Shown: positions 52,376-62,040, counted from the stretch's first letter. The stretch is 64,000 nucleotides of DNA from Roseobacter litoralis Och 149 (GCF_000154785.2 NC_015730.1:2666001-2730000), one strand, 5' to 3'. The notes: generated by a model not told the origin, from the sequence alone. A program made the numbers and translations.

Positions 52376-53098
52376 ATGACAGCCATGTTGGATTTCAAAG
52401 ACGTCGAACTTTACTATGACCATGTCTATGCGCTGAAAGGTGTCTCGCTGACCGTCAATCAGGGTGAAACCATCGCGTTGATCGGCGCCAATGGGGCGGG
52501 CAAATCCTCGATCCTGCGCGCCATCACGGGACTTGCCAAACCGGCCAAAGGTTCGGTGAGTTTTGAGGGCGAACGTGTCGATGGCACCGACCCGTCCGAT
52601 ATCGTGAAACGCGGCATCGCGATGGTTCCCGAAGGACGCCGTGTCTTTCCCTATATGTCGGTCAAGGACAACCTGATGATGGGGGCCTTTACACGCAGCG
52701 ATAAATCCGAAATTCAGGATACGCTCGACAGTATCCTGACCCGTTTTCCCCGCCTCAAAGAACGGTATTCACAAGCCTCGGGGACGTTGTCCGGCGGTGA
52801 GCAGCAGATGATGGTGATCGGACGCGCCCTGATGGCAAAACCCAAGCTGTTGCTGCTGGATGAACCCAGCCTTGGCATCGCGCCCAAACTCGTGCAGGAC
52901 ATTGCGCGCTCGATCGTGGCGATCAACCGGGATGAAGGTGTCTCCGTGTTGCTGGTCGAACAGAACTCGCGCATGGCGCTGAGCATCTCGCACCGGGCTT
53001 ATGCAATGGCGACCGGTAATGTGGTGATCGAAGGCAACTCCAAGGATCTTTTGCATGATGACCGGATCAAAGCCGCATACCTTGGCGGCGAGGTCTGA
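52376..53098 (+). CDS. LivF-type ABC ATP-binding protein
   Basis: 240 residues. Walker A GANGAGKSS, signature TLSGGEQQMMVIGRA, Walker B LLLLDEPSLGIAP and switch VEQNSRMAL. It lies 3 bp after the LivG gene. It forms the second ATPase of the transporter. Confidence 0.93.
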   Translation: MTAMLDFKDVELYYDHVYALKGVSLTVNQGETIALIGANGAGKSSILRAITGLAKPAKGSVSFEGERVDGTDPSDIVKRGIAMVPEGRRVFPYMSVKDNLMMGAFTRSDKSEIQDTLDSILTRFPRLKERYSQASGTLSGGEQQMMVIGRALMAKPKLLLLDEPSLGIAPKLVQDIARSIVAINRDEGVSVLLVEQNSRMALSISHRAYAMATGNVVIEGNSKDLLHDDRIKAAYLGGEV

Positions 53099-53104
53099 CT
53101 GCGC

Positions 53105-53788
53105 ATGAAAATCCTGATAATCAATCCGAATACAACATCCTCCATGACCAAAAAGATCGGGGTGGCGGCGCGCGCGGTTGCACGCCCGGACACCGAGATT
53201 GTCGCGACCAATTCGCAATCCGGTCCTGCCAGCATTCAGGGGTTTCTGGATGTCGCAACCTGTGTGCCGGGGCTGCTCGAAGAGATCGCGCGCCACCCGG
53301 ATGTCGACGCCATCGTCATCGCCTGTTTTGACGACACCGGGCTTGACGCTGTGCGCACGCAAGTCTCCGTGCCGGTCCTTGGGATCGGCGAGGCCGCTTA
53401 TCACGCCGCCAGCATGATCGCCAACAAGTTCAGCGTGATTACCACCCTGTCCCGGTCCGTACCCGGCTTGGAAAACAACCTGATGAAATACGGGCTCGCT
53501 CAGAAATGCGCGCGTGTTCGGGCAACGGATATCCCCGTGCTCAAGCTCGAAGAAGGCGATCCGGCCACACTGTACAAAATCCGCTCAGAAATCCGTGTGG
53601 CCATTGAACAGGACGGCGCAGAGGCGATCGTTCTGGGATGCGCAGGCATGGCGGACCTGATGTCAGATCTGAGCGCTGAGTTCGGCCTGCCCGTTATTGA
53701 CGGGGTCGCCGCCGGCATCACCTTCGTTGAAGCTTTGGTGAACAACGGCCTCAGCACTTCAAAAATCGGCGCATACGCCAGCATGTAA
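53105..53788 (+). CDS. Hydantoin/allantoin racemase-like protein (Asp/Glu racemase superfamily)
   Basis: 227 residues. MKILIINPNTTSSMT is typical of hydantoin racemases (HyuE/AllR-like). Two catalytic cysteines are expected in IVIACFDDTGLD and IVLGCAGMADL, as in the superfamily. It sits 6 bp after the LivF gene as the last operon gene, and so links the transporter to hydantoin, allantoin or amino-acid derivative use. Maleate isomerase is a less likely alternative. Confidence 0.87.
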   Translation: MKILIINPNTTSSMTKKIGVAARAVARPDTEIVATNSQSGPASIQGFLDVATCVPGLLEEIARHPDVDAIVIACFDDTGLDAVRTQVSVPVLGIGEAAYHAASMIANKFSVITTLSRSVPGLENNLMKYGLAQKCARVRATDIPVLKLEEGDPATLYKIRSEIRVAIEQDGAEAIVLGCAGMADLMSDLSAEFGLPVIDGVAAGITFVEALVNNGLSTSKIGAYASM

Positions 53789-53790
53789 TC

Positions 53791-53825
53791 GGTATTGGCC
53801 TGCGCGTTCCGCGGCGGCCAATACC
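53791..53825 (+). promoter_or_regulatory. Stem-loop just after the racemase gene
   Basis: GGTATTGGCC pairs with GGCCAATACC over a 15-base loop. It has no following T run. A proper terminator follows 16 bases on. Confidence 0.55.
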
Positions 53826-53840
53826 AGACCCGAAACGTCG

Positions 53841-53880
53841 CACCCCAACATCAAACCAAGTGCCTGTTGGGGTGTTTTAT
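53841..53880 (+). terminator. Rho-independent terminator of the branched-chain-type operon
   Basis: CACCCCAACA pairs with TGTTGGGGTG around a 14-base loop, followed by TTTTAT. It ends the five-gene operon. Confidence 0.85.
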
Positions 53881-54104
53881 CTGACGACGTCGTCGCCAAC
53901 CTCTTGAAGCGTTCGGCGTCGGATTTCGAGCGACCTCACCCCTATAACGTCTTGCTATACCGAGAATTTCTACCAGAGAGGGAGAAATTCATTGACCGTT
54001 CGACAGACCGACACCTAAGGTTAACGTCTCGGCGCGTCCGAGCAGAGACTGCCCAGGGAGGGCCTTCCCGGGCAAGCTAAGACCTTAAATTCTGGGAGGA
54101 AAAA

Positions 54105-55397
54105 ATGGCTCATTACACATCTATCTCCGCGCTGTCTGTTGGTGCGGCACTTCTCGCGGGAACGGCGCTGCTACCCGCGTCCGCTTTTGCGCAAAACGGC
54201 ATGAACACCACGAGCCTGCAATATGAGGTCGTGCTGGAGGGGCTGAACGAGCCATGGGACATGGCATTCCTTGATGATGGCACAATGCTGTTCACCGAGA
54301 AATGCTCGGGCCTGTCGGTGCGCCTGCCCGACGGGTCGGTCAATGCGCTCTACGGTGTGGGTGAGACCGCAGGCTATGCCTCAAATGGCGCGGACCTCTT
54401 TTGCGAAGGTCAGGCAGGCATGATGGGCGTCGCCTTCGATCCGGATTTCGCGGACAACCGCCGCATCTATGTCTATTCGACGTCGAATATGTCGGACCCG
54501 CACACCAACCGGCTGATGCGTTTCACGCTGAGTGAGGATTTCACGGCAGTTTCGGATCGAACAGACATTGTCGATGACGTGCCGTATAAAATGGCGGCTT
54601 CGGATCACCCCTTTGGCGGCCCCGGCGCACATAACGGCGGGCGTGTGCGGTTTGATGCCAATGGTCACCTCTTCCTGACCACGGGCGACACTCACAACGG
54701 TGAAGTTCCGCAAAGCCCGACGAAGATGGGCGCGAAAGTTCTGCGCATGGATACGGATGGGAAGGCGATCGCTGAAAACAGCCCCCCCGACGGTTTTGAC
54801 GCACGAACCTACACCTACGGCCATCGCAACGTTCAGGGGATCGCGTTTCACCCCGAAACAGGCGCCGCAATCGCAGCTGAACACGGGCCATGGCATTCTG
54901 ATGAGATCACGATCCTCGAAAATGGCGGCAATGCTGGCTGGGACCCTCGGCCAAACATGGCAGGCCGTGGCGACTGCCCGGACAACTATTGCGGCTATAG
55001 CCCCAATCAGGAAACCGGTATGAACCGCTATGAACGGGCGGCCTCCATGCCAATGACGGATTTCGACACATATCCTGACGCGATGGCGCCGATCTGGAAC
55101 AACAACGGCTGGTCGCAGGGCACCTCGTCGGCTGCGTTTCTGGAAGGTGAGGCCTGGGGCGACTGGGACGGCGCGATGGTCGTCGGGATCATGGGCATCG
55201 GCTTCGGCGGCACCCCCATCGGCCAACGCATCGATGTTATCATGTTCAATGACGACAACACGGATGTTGAGGACGTCACTGAGATGACCCTCCCTATGGA
55301 ATCGGGACGCTTCCGCTCGGTCGTCATGGGTCCTGATGGCAGCCTTTACACGGCCATCGATGAAGGTGAGATCTACAAGCTGACACCCGGCGGGTAG
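54105..55397 (+). CDS. PQQ-dependent sugar (aldose) dehydrogenase, periplasmic
   Basis: 430 residues with a signal peptide ending ASAFA. It belongs to the soluble GDH/Asd beta-propeller family: LNEPWDMAFLDDGTMLFTEK, GVAFDPDFADNRRIYVYST, GGPGAHNGGRVRFDANGHLFLTTGD, TYTYGHRNVQGIAFHP, EHGPWHSDEI, and GRFRSVVMGPDGSLY at the end. It would oxidise a sugar in the periplasm with PQQ and Ca2+. A short GC-rich palindrome (54050-54074) and a GGGAGGAAAAA site precede the ATG. Confidence 0.85.
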   Translation: MAHYTSISALSVGAALLAGTALLPASAFAQNGMNTTSLQYEVVLEGLNEPWDMAFLDDGTMLFTEKCSGLSVRLPDGSVNALYGVGETAGYASNGADLFCEGQAGMMGVAFDPDFADNRRIYVYSTSNMSDPHTNRLMRFTLSEDFTAVSDRTDIVDDVPYKMAASDHPFGGPGAHNGGRVRFDANGHLFLTTGDTHNGEVPQSPTKMGAKVLRMDTDGKAIAENSPPDGFDARTYTYGHRNVQGIAFHPETGAAIAAEHGPWHSDEITILENGGNAGWDPRPNMAGRGDCPDNYCGYSPNQETGMNRYERAASMPMTDFDTYPDAMAPIWNNNGWSQGTSSAAFLEGEAWGDWDGAMVVGIMGIGFGGTPIGQRIDVIMFNDDNTDVEDVTEMTLPMESGRFRSVVMGPDGSLYTAIDEGEIYKLTPGG

Positions 55398-55847
55398 TAC
55401 CTCGTGTAACCATGCGGTATCGGCGCATGGTCCAAATTAAGTTGATCAACGCTTCCCCAATGTCGGAGCGTTGATCGCGCCCCCTGTAGAGTAAAAGACC
55501 GCTTCACTGCCGGGCACGGTGCGCCTTTAACGCTTGCGAACCGTCGATTTTGCAGAACTGCACGGAGGCCAAGGATGGTGCCTTTCGTGCTCGCAACGCC
55601 ACTCAAGTCTTCCTTATCGAAAGCACGATCTTGCACCAACGGGGCGTTGAAGCAGGATGAGGATAAAAGCGTTCGGTTCTGCCGATCGGCTGAGTTGCTG
55701 GGCCGCTGTATCTTTGCCCAGCAGGGGCCGCTTTGTCGCACACGCTCAGGTGCCGGCGCGCCAGAACGATGGCGAGAGGGGTTTCCAGGGGACGACCCAG
55801 ACCACCAACTGGGGGTTCAGCGGCACGATGGGCTGGGTCTTCAGACC
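55398..55847 (+). other. Intergenic stretch without recognisable genes
   Basis: About 450 bp with overlapping short frames on both strands that show no family motifs, good start sites or repeats. A protein-coding function is not supported. Confidence 0.4.
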
Positions 55848-56045
55848 TTAGGAACGCTTTGTCACGCCATATGGGTCCGTCACAGATTGGTCTGGCTTTA
55901 ATCTGGGGTCAGGCGTCGTGCGCGCAAGGCTGGAGGGCCGGTCGTTGTCGCTGTCCAACTCACGCTCTGTACGCCATTTGCTCCATAGCGCGAATGCGAT
56001 GGCGGCACCCAGAGTGGCAAAAGTAAGGATTGGTAATAGTCCCAT
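55848..56045 (-). CDS. Small single-pass membrane protein
   Basis: 65 residues: MGLLPILTFATLGAAIAFALWSKW is a membrane helix, followed by a hydrophilic tail ending DPYGVTKRS. AGAGGAGA is well placed before the ATG at 56045, which supports it over a longer frame. No family was recognised. Confidence 0.6.
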   Translation of the reverse strand: MGLLPILTFATLGAAIAFALWSKWRTERELDSDNDRPSSLARTTPDPRLKPDQSVTDPYGVTKRS

Positions 56046-56184
56046 TGTGTATCTCCTCTTAGCTACATCGTTGCGGTGACAACGCGCCATCCGTTCCATG
56101 GTTCCACCGCAGCACGACTATTTTTCTTGGAACGTTTTACCTGTCACTGCGTTGGTCAGCCAAGCAACCAATGGAGGATTTTCG

Positions 56185-56634
56185 ATGAATATCAAATCAA
56201 GCAACGGAATTTTCGGAGACGACGCTGAGCGCGCTTTGCAAACTCTTATGACCCGGTTGAAGGACGTAAAGAACGGGTTTGAAAAATTGGTTTCAGAGGC
56301 GCAGGAAGACCTCGAACCTATCGCTCGCGAGTTTAAGGCGCTGCACGACAAACACATCGACAAACTGCGCGGCAAGCTGGAAGAACACGGCTACGACGTC
56401 AGCGAAGATGGCTCTTTCATGTCGCAGGTAAACGAAGCAGTGATTGCAGCGCGGTCTTACTTAGGAACGGTGGATGAAAACGTGATGGCGTCGGTGCGCA
56501 ATGGTGAGCAGCACGTGATCAACGCCTTCGATGACGCCATTAACAAGGTAGAAAACAGTAAGCTTTGTGACGAACTTGGCACGATGCGCAGCGAACTGCG
56601 CGACTGTGTCGAGCGGACGCGCCATATCGGCTAA
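56185..56634 (+). CDS. DUF2383/PA2169-like ferritin-fold protein
   Basis: 149 residues, all helical: ERALQTLMTRLKDVKNGFEKLVSEAQ, a second pair containing HDKHIDKLRGKLEEHGYD, then SYLGTVDENVMASVRNGEQHVINAFDDAIN and LRSELRDC-like ends. This order matches PA2169-type four-helix proteins of unknown role, often stress linked. The ATG follows ATGGAGGATTTTCG. Confidence 0.82.
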   Translation: MNIKSSNGIFGDDAERALQTLMTRLKDVKNGFEKLVSEAQEDLEPIAREFKALHDKHIDKLRGKLEEHGYDVSEDGSFMSQVNEAVIAARSYLGTVDENVMASVRNGEQHVINAFDDAINKVENSKLCDELGTMRSELRDCVERTRHIG

Positions 56635-56910
56635 GTCTCACCAGATCACCGGGCGGTCCTCGCCCGGCACCCAACCTTGTGAACAGGTTTATCATAACTC
56701 GTGTACCTTGTTCGGGGTTGGGCCTTTCCAGCATATTTTTGAATGGTTCGCATACGTCCCCGACGTGGTGAAGGGAACTTCGGTCGTTTCGCTACGTTGA
56801 CCGGTTGCATTAATGAAGGCCATTGAAATGATCACATCAGGATTTACGCAAAAACCGCGCAAAGTGTAAAAACCGGAGATGACAGCGCGGCCTCGTCACT
56901 TCTGACCTAC

Positions 56911-57789
56911 GTGCGGCGCATGACAGGATGGCATCAAGTCGCGGTGTGTACTCTGGCAGCCTTCGTTGCGCTCCTCAATCTCGCGCCGATTGAGTTACAA
57001 CGCCGCATCGTGAACGAAGTGGTTGAAACACGCGATGTTGCGGTTCTGGTGCAATTCGGCATCGCCTACTCCGTGATTATCTTGATGCACCAAGCTTTCA
57101 AATACGCCTTGTGGCTTTATCAATCATGGCACACTGAAAGCACCAACCGATACACCCGCGCTCACCTTCTCACACTTTATGGCGACAAAAGCAGCTCCGC
57201 CGAGGACGGCGCCGGACGCGCTGTGTCGGTGGTGGGTGCAGAGGTTGAAAAGCTGGGTGGATTTGCAGGCGAAGCGCTTTCGGGCGCCTGCGCCAACGGT
57301 GCCATGTTGATTGGTGTTGCCGCCTACGTGCTCTACGTGGAGCCGCAGATTGCCGTTTTTGCACTTGCATTCCTGTTCCCACAGGTGGTGATCACGCCTT
57401 TTTTACAACGTAAACTCAACGTGTTGATCGAAGAGCGTGTCGTGCTGTTGCGCGATCTCGGGGACGGCATCTCAGGCATGAAGACGAACGCAAGCTCGGA
57501 CCCTGACCATGTTGTGAACAGCATCTTTACAAATCGGATGCGGTTTTTTGTCTTAAAGTTCGCAATGAAATCCGCTTTGAATTTGCTCAACGCTTTAGGA
57601 CCGTTGACCGTTTTATTGTTCGGCGGGTATCTGGCCATGCAAGGCGACGCTCAGCTTGGCGTCATTGTCGCTTTCATTTCTGGCTTCGAGAAAATCTCAT
57701 CGCCACTGCGCGAGCTCATCGGGTTCTACCGGATCACGGCACAGGCGAATGTGCAGCACCGTATGATCGCTAAGTGGATGGCGTCGTAG
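56911..57789 (+). CDS. ABC transporter-like membrane domain without an ATPase
   Basis: 292 residues with four to five helices (AVCTLAAFVALLNLAPI, VLVQFGIAYSVIILMH, GAMLIGVAAYVLYVEPQIAVFALAFLFP, LGPLTVLLFGGYLAM). The layout matches one half of an ABC exporter membrane domain, ending at VQHRMIAKWM, where an ATPase would normally begin. No Walker motifs follow. The frame is open for another ~90 bp upstream without ATG, GTG or TTG, so the N-terminus is uncertain. It may be a truncated ABC half-transporter or a genuine stand-alone partner. Confidence 0.65.
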   Translation: MRRMTGWHQVAVCTLAAFVALLNLAPIELQRRIVNEVVETRDVAVLVQFGIAYSVIILMHQAFKYALWLYQSWHTESTNRYTRAHLLTLYGDKSSSAEDGAGRAVSVVGAEVEKLGGFAGEALSGACANGAMLIGVAAYVLYVEPQIAVFALAFLFPQVVITPFLQRKLNVLIEERVVLLRDLGDGISGMKTNASSDPDHVVNSIFTNRMRFFVLKFAMKSALNLLNALGPLTVLLFGGYLAMQGDAQLGVIVAFISGFEKISSPLRELIGFYRITAQANVQHRMIAKWMAS

Positions 57790-57983
57790 ATCATTATGGG
57801 CTCCCTCAATCCGTTGGCCGCCGAGCAAGAAATCGGTGAGCAACGCGGAGCCAAGCGTTGGATTGTGCAGTAGACGCCGAGCAATCGTGGAGTATACTTT
57901 GGAATACTGTGAAGGGGAAGAAAGCACGTGTTTCCCTCGCATCCCTTTTACTTGGATCACATCTCTGGAACACCCAAGAAAGA

Positions 57984-58073
57984 TGGCGGAGGAGGTGGGA
58001 TTCGAACCCACGGTACGCTTTCACGCACGCCGGTTTTCAAGACCGGTGCATTCGACCACTCTGCCACTCCTCC
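57984..58073 (-). tRNA. tRNA-Ser (TGA anticodon)
   Basis: Read on the minus strand: acceptor GGAGGAG/CTCCTCC with CCA encoded, anticodon arm CCGGT-CTTGAAA-ACCGG presenting TGA, a long variable arm, and T arm TGGG-TTCGAAT-CCCA. About 90 nt, class II serine tRNA. Confidence 0.95.
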
Positions 58074-58269
58074 GGTGGCACCCTCCTAGTGGGTGATAAC
58101 CGATTCTGAAACCATGAATTTTCATTGCTGACGGATCGGGGATTATTGCCAGTTTGCCCTGTTTCACCTTCCCAGAGCGTTGATCCCAAGCTAAGTTAGC
58201 CCAAAGACCCTGTTCAAATCGGGGCGATGAGGTAACTCGCCCGTGCGGCAATCAGGCTAGGACAGCAAA

Positions 58270-59112
58270 ATGAGCATATCTCAATTCCCTCCTTTTATGG
58301 CGATTTGCGGCCTCAGACTTCCCGCTATGATTGCGCTCAGCGTTTTATTGTCTGGCTGTGACGACGCAGGTTCCTTCGATGTGCAAAGTGTTTTCAAGGC
58401 TGATCAGGATGAGGCGAACACCACCCCTGAACCCACTGCGAATACAGACTTCACAGAAAAAGATGTTGAAGCCCCCGAAGTCTTTTCGGCTCAAGAGGCC
58501 GGTTTGTGGGATGGGCGTCCGTCGTTGGGCGGCGTATGGGTCGCGCACCCGGATGTCGCGGAGCCTGAACGCGTGTTGATCCGCAATCAGGTGAATGGGC
58601 AATCGGTCGTGGGCGCGCTATTTCGGAGGGAACGTGACATACCGGGCCCGCGCTTGCAGTTGTCGTCTGACGCAGCCGAAGCGCTCGGCGTACTGGCAGG
58701 CGCACCGGTTGAGTTGAATGTCGTGGCCTTGCGCAAAGAAAAAGTTGCCGTATCCCCACCCGAACCGCAAACACCACAAACCGAAGAGACGATCACCGAG
58801 ACGCTGGACCCGATCGCAGTCGCCAGTGCCGCCATTGACGCAGCCGAACCGGTACAATCCAGCTTGCCTGTATCGTCGCTCGACAAACCCTATGTTCAGG
58901 TTGGCATCTTCAGCGTCGAGACAAACGCAGAGCGTGTCGCACAACAAATGCGCAGCGCTGGAATGGTGTCATCCGTGCGCGCACAGGAATCCAGCAGTAA
59001 AGCGTTTTGGCGGGTGTTGGTCGGGCCGGCCAGCACGGCATCAGAGCGCAAAAAACTGCTCGCACAAATCAAGGCAGAAGGCTATTCAGACGCCTATGCC
59101 GTAACAAATTGA
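58270..59112 (+). CDS. SPOR-domain lipoprotein
   Basis: 280 residues. The lipobox LLSGC puts the lipidated cysteine at C30. Residues about 100-155 resemble a double-psi-like fragment of RlpA (VLIRNQVNGQSVVGALF, AAEALGVLAGAPVELNVV). The C-terminal SPOR repeat (PYVQVGIFSVETNAERVAQQMRSAG ... FWRVLVGP) binds denuded septal peptidoglycan. A carboxypeptidase gene follows 20 bp on, supporting a cell-wall role. Confidence 0.88.
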   Translation: MSISQFPPFMAICGLRLPAMIALSVLLSGCDDAGSFDVQSVFKADQDEANTTPEPTANTDFTEKDVEAPEVFSAQEAGLWDGRPSLGGVWVAHPDVAEPERVLIRNQVNGQSVVGALFRRERDIPGPRLQLSSDAAEALGVLAGAPVELNVVALRKEKVAVSPPEPQTPQTEETITETLDPIAVASAAIDAAEPVQSSLPVSSLDKPYVQVGIFSVETNAERVAQQMRSAGMVSSVRAQESSSKAFWRVLVGPASTASERKKLLAQIKAEGYSDAYAVTN

Positions 59113-59132
59113 TCCGTCAGCGAGGAAAAAAT

Positions 59133-60302
59133 ATGTTTCGTATCGTTCTTGCCGCTTTTGTTCTGGTCGCATCAACATTGAGCGCAGCCGCCTTTGAAAC
59201 CAGAGCCGGTGCTGCCTTTGTGATGGATCAGACGACCGGCACCGTGCTGCTCAATAAGAATGCCGACGCGCCCTTGCCGCCGGCCTCCATGTCGAAATTG
59301 ATGACGCTTTACATGGCATTCGAGGCCGTGCGGCGGGGCAAAGCCGACGGCGGGCTGGACCTGAATGAGCTCTTACCCGTGTCAGAACACGCACAGTCCT
59401 ATGGCGGTTCCAGCATGTTCTTGCGCTCGGGCGAAACGGTCAGCGTTGAGGATTTGTTGCGCGGTATCATCGTGGTCTCCGGCAACGATGCCTGCGTGGT
59501 CATTGCCGAAGCGCTTTCCCCCGATGGAACGGAATACGGGTTTGCACGCATGATGACACAACGGGCACAGCAACTTGGCATGAACAATTCCACCTTCATT
59601 AATGCAAGCGGGTGGCCGCAAACCGGGCATGTGATGTCCATGCGCGATCTCGCCATTCTTGCAGACCGGCTGATCACCGATTTCCCTGAGTTCTACCCGA
59701 TGTTTGCAGAAACCGAGTTTCCATTCGACAACCGCGTGCCCAGCAACAGCCGCAATCGCAACCCGGTCCTGACCATGGGCATTGGGGCGGACGGGCTTAA
59801 AACCGGCCACACGCAAGAGGCCGGATACGGTCTTGTCGGGTCGGCCAAGCAGGGCGACCGGCGGGTTATCTTTGTGATCACCGGGTTGGAGACTACAGCG
59901 GCGCGTGCGCAGGAAAGTCAGGCCATCGTAAACTGGGCCTTCAGACAGTTCGCCATGCGCGACATTGGCAAGGCAGGTCAGGAATTTGCCAAGGCGGACG
60001 TCTGGATGGGCAGCAGCCCACAGGTCGGGCTGGTCGCAGCCGAAGACATGAACGTGTTGATGCCCGCCCTTGCGGATCGTGAAATTGAGGCCGAGGTCGT
60101 ATTTACCGGACCGATCGAGGCCCCAATTGCCAAAGGCGATCCGCTGGGAGAGCTCGTTTTCACCCCCGAGGGGTTGCCGGAAATGCGCCTGCCTCTGGTG
60201 GCCGATCAAGACGTGCCGAGTGGCGGTTTTGTCAGCCGCATGATGACAGCAGCCATGGTTCTGGTCACGACGCTGATACAGGGGCCAGAGGGGCAGTCGT
60301 GA
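59133..60302 (+). CDS. D-alanyl-D-alanine carboxypeptidase (PBP5/6-type, DacA/C-like)
   Basis: 389 residues with a signal peptide ending AAA. Active-site motifs: S52-x-x-K55 (SMSK), S116-G-N, and K223-T-G. A PBP5 C-terminal domain and a final amphipathic helix (MMTAAMVLVTTLIQG) follow. It trims peptidoglycan stem pentapeptides. The ATG at 59133 follows CGAGGAAAAAAT; the longer frame upstream is spurious. Confidence 0.93.
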   Translation: MFRIVLAAFVLVASTLSAAAFETRAGAAFVMDQTTGTVLLNKNADAPLPPASMSKLMTLYMAFEAVRRGKADGGLDLNELLPVSEHAQSYGGSSMFLRSGETVSVEDLLRGIIVVSGNDACVVIAEALSPDGTEYGFARMMTQRAQQLGMNNSTFINASGWPQTGHVMSMRDLAILADRLITDFPEFYPMFAETEFPFDNRVPSNSRNRNPVLTMGIGADGLKTGHTQEAGYGLVGSAKQGDRRVIFVITGLETTAARAQESQAIVNWAFRQFAMRDIGKAGQEFAKADVWMGSSPQVGLVAAEDMNVLMPALADREIEAEVVFTGPIEAPIAKGDPLGELVFTPEGLPEMRLPLVADQDVPSGGFVSRMMTAAMVLVTTLIQGPEGQS

Positions 60303-60937
60303 TATCGCGCGCAGGCGACAACGGACTTTTCATCTCCTTTGAGGGCATCGACGGGTCGGGCAAATCCACCCAATCCAAAAGGCTTGCCGAACACTTACGC
60401 GTCAGGGGCCACGAGGTCGTCGAAACCCGAGAGCCGGGTGGCTCTCCGGGGGCGGAGGAAATCCGCGCGCTTGTCTTGCAGGGCGATCCCGACCGCTGGT
60501 CCGCTGAAACGGAGATCCTGTTGTTTACAGCCGCGCGGCGCGACCACATGGAGAGGTTGATCCTCCCTGCCCTTGCGGATGGAAAAATCGTCATATGTGA
60601 CCGGTTTGCCGATAGCACTCGCATGTATCAGGGCCTCTCGCGCGGGGATTTGCGACAGGTCGTGGATACGCTGCATGATCTGATGATTGGTCGAGAGCCT
60701 GACCTCACCGTACTGATTGATATGGACCCGGCCATTGGACTGTCCCGGGCGCTATCGCGGCAAACAGCCGATGAGCGTTTTGAGGCCTTTGGCGAGGATT
60801 TGCAGGCCAAGATGCGCGCCGGTTTTCTGGCACTGGCGCAAGAGTTCAAGGCGCGTTTTCGCCTTGTGGATGGGGGGCGTGATGCGGACAGCGTCACCCA
60901 AGACGTGATCAACGTCGTCGATCAGGCGTTGGCATGA
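60299..60937 (+). CDS. tmk: Thymidylate kinase
   Basis: 212 residues starting at GTG overlapping the carboxypeptidase stop (GTGA). P-loop FEGIDGSGKST (residues 14-24), DR-box ICDRFADST and the LID R-motif. It phosphorylates dTMP to dTDP. It overlaps holB by 4 bp. Confidence 0.95.
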   Translation: MISRAGDNGLFISFEGIDGSGKSTQSKRLAEHLRVRGHEVVETREPGGSPGAEEIRALVLQGDPDRWSAETEILLFTAARRDHMERLILPALADGKIVICDRFADSTRMYQGLSRGDLRQVVDTLHDLMIGREPDLTVLIDMDPAIGLSRALSRQTADERFEAFGEDLQAKMRAGFLALAQEFKARFRLVDGGRDADSVTQDVINVVDQALA

Positions 60938-62040
60938 CAGCCCCGGATCAAATCGAAGGGGCACCGCACCCGCGCGACACGCTGCAGGTTTTTGGTCAGG
61001 CGACTGCAGAGCAGACCTTTCTGGATGCCTTTGCCACGGGGCGGCTTCATCACGCGTGGTTGCTGACTGGGCCACGCGGGGTCGGCAAGGCGACGCTGGC
61101 ATGGTCCATTGCGCGGTTCCTGCTGGCCACGCCGCTGCAAGAAGACGATGGCCTTTTGGGTGTACCACCGGCCCCCACATCCCTCGCGATTGACCCCGAG
61201 CATCCTGTCGCAAGACGGATTGTAGCGGGCGCAGAACCGGGTCTGAAATCCATCATAAGGTCAGAAAATGAAAAAACCGGGCGGATGCGTGATGTCATTT
61301 CTGTCGATGACATCCGCAGCCTGTCTTCGTTCTTTCAACTTTCCGCCACAGATGGCGGGCGGCGGGTGGTCATCGTGGATGCTGCGGATGACATGAACCC
61401 ACAGGCCGCAAACGCCCTTTTGAAGATGCTTGAGGAACCCCCGGCGCGCGCCACGTTGATCCTGACCAGCCATCAACCGTCCAGTCTTTTGCCCACGATC
61501 CGCTCTCGGTGCCGCGTGTTACGCTTGGGCACTCTGCCGCCCGACGACATGCAAAAAGCCTTTACGCAGGCGGGGATTGATCCTGGCGGGAACGCACCTG
61601 CATTGGCCGAACTGTCGGGCGGGTCGGTTGGGGCGGCTGTACGACTGTCAAACCTCGATGGCCTCAAGACATATGCCGAGCTTGTTCAACTCATCAACGC
61701 GCTGCCGCAGTTCGACCGGGTGCGCGCATTGAAACTGGCCGAAGCGGCCGCAGCGCGCGGGGCTGAGACGAAACGTGATCTGCTGTTCGTGCTGCTCGAT
61801 TTGCTTATGTCGCGTCTGGCGCGCGCCGGGGCAACTGGCCTACCCCCTTCTATCGAGGCCACGCCCGGCGAGGCGGCAACCTTGATGCGGCTCTCGCCAG
61901 ACCCTGCCGCAGCGCGCGCCTGGGCCGAGATCGCGCAGGAGACCGGCGCACGTGCGCGCCATGGACTTGCAGTGAACCTTGACCCTGCGGCTCTCGTCCT
62001 AGATACCCTCATCAAGATCAGCCAAACACGTGTGACCTAG
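60934..62040 (+). CDS. holB: DNA polymerase III delta-prime subunit
   Basis: 368 residues. Clamp-loader AAA+ with LLTGPRGVGKATLA, DAADDMNPQAANALLKMLEEPPARATLILTSH and the SRC motif (IRSRCRVLRL). It is longer than the E. coli protein, as is usual in alphaproteobacteria. Gene order tmk-holB-tatD is common in this class. Confidence 0.95.
   Translation: MTAPDQIEGAPHPRDTLQVFGQATAEQTFLDAFATGRLHHAWLLTGPRGVGKATLAWSIARFLLATPLQEDDGLLGVPPAPTSLAIDPEHPVARRIVAGAEPGLKSIIRSENEKTGRMRDVISVDDIRSLSSFFQLSATDGGRRVVIVDAADDMNPQAANALLKMLEEPPARATLILTSHQPSSLLPTIRSRCRVLRLGTLPPDDMQKAFTQAGIDPGGNAPALAELSGGSVGAAVRLSNLDGLKTYAELVQLINALPQFDRVRALKLAEAAAARGAETKRDLLFVLLDLLMSRLARAGATGLPPSIEATPGEAATLMRLSPDPAAARAWAEIAQETGARARHGLAVNLDPAALVLDTLIKISQTRVT

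Noticed and set aside
54050..54074. GC-rich palindrome before the sugar dehydrogenase considered as a terminator
   Set aside because: No T run follows, and a proper terminator for the upstream operon lies at 53841-53880.
55373..55741. Minus-strand frame of 122 codons after the sugar dehydrogenase
   Set aside because: It overlaps the end of a well-supported gene and has no domain or ribosome site.
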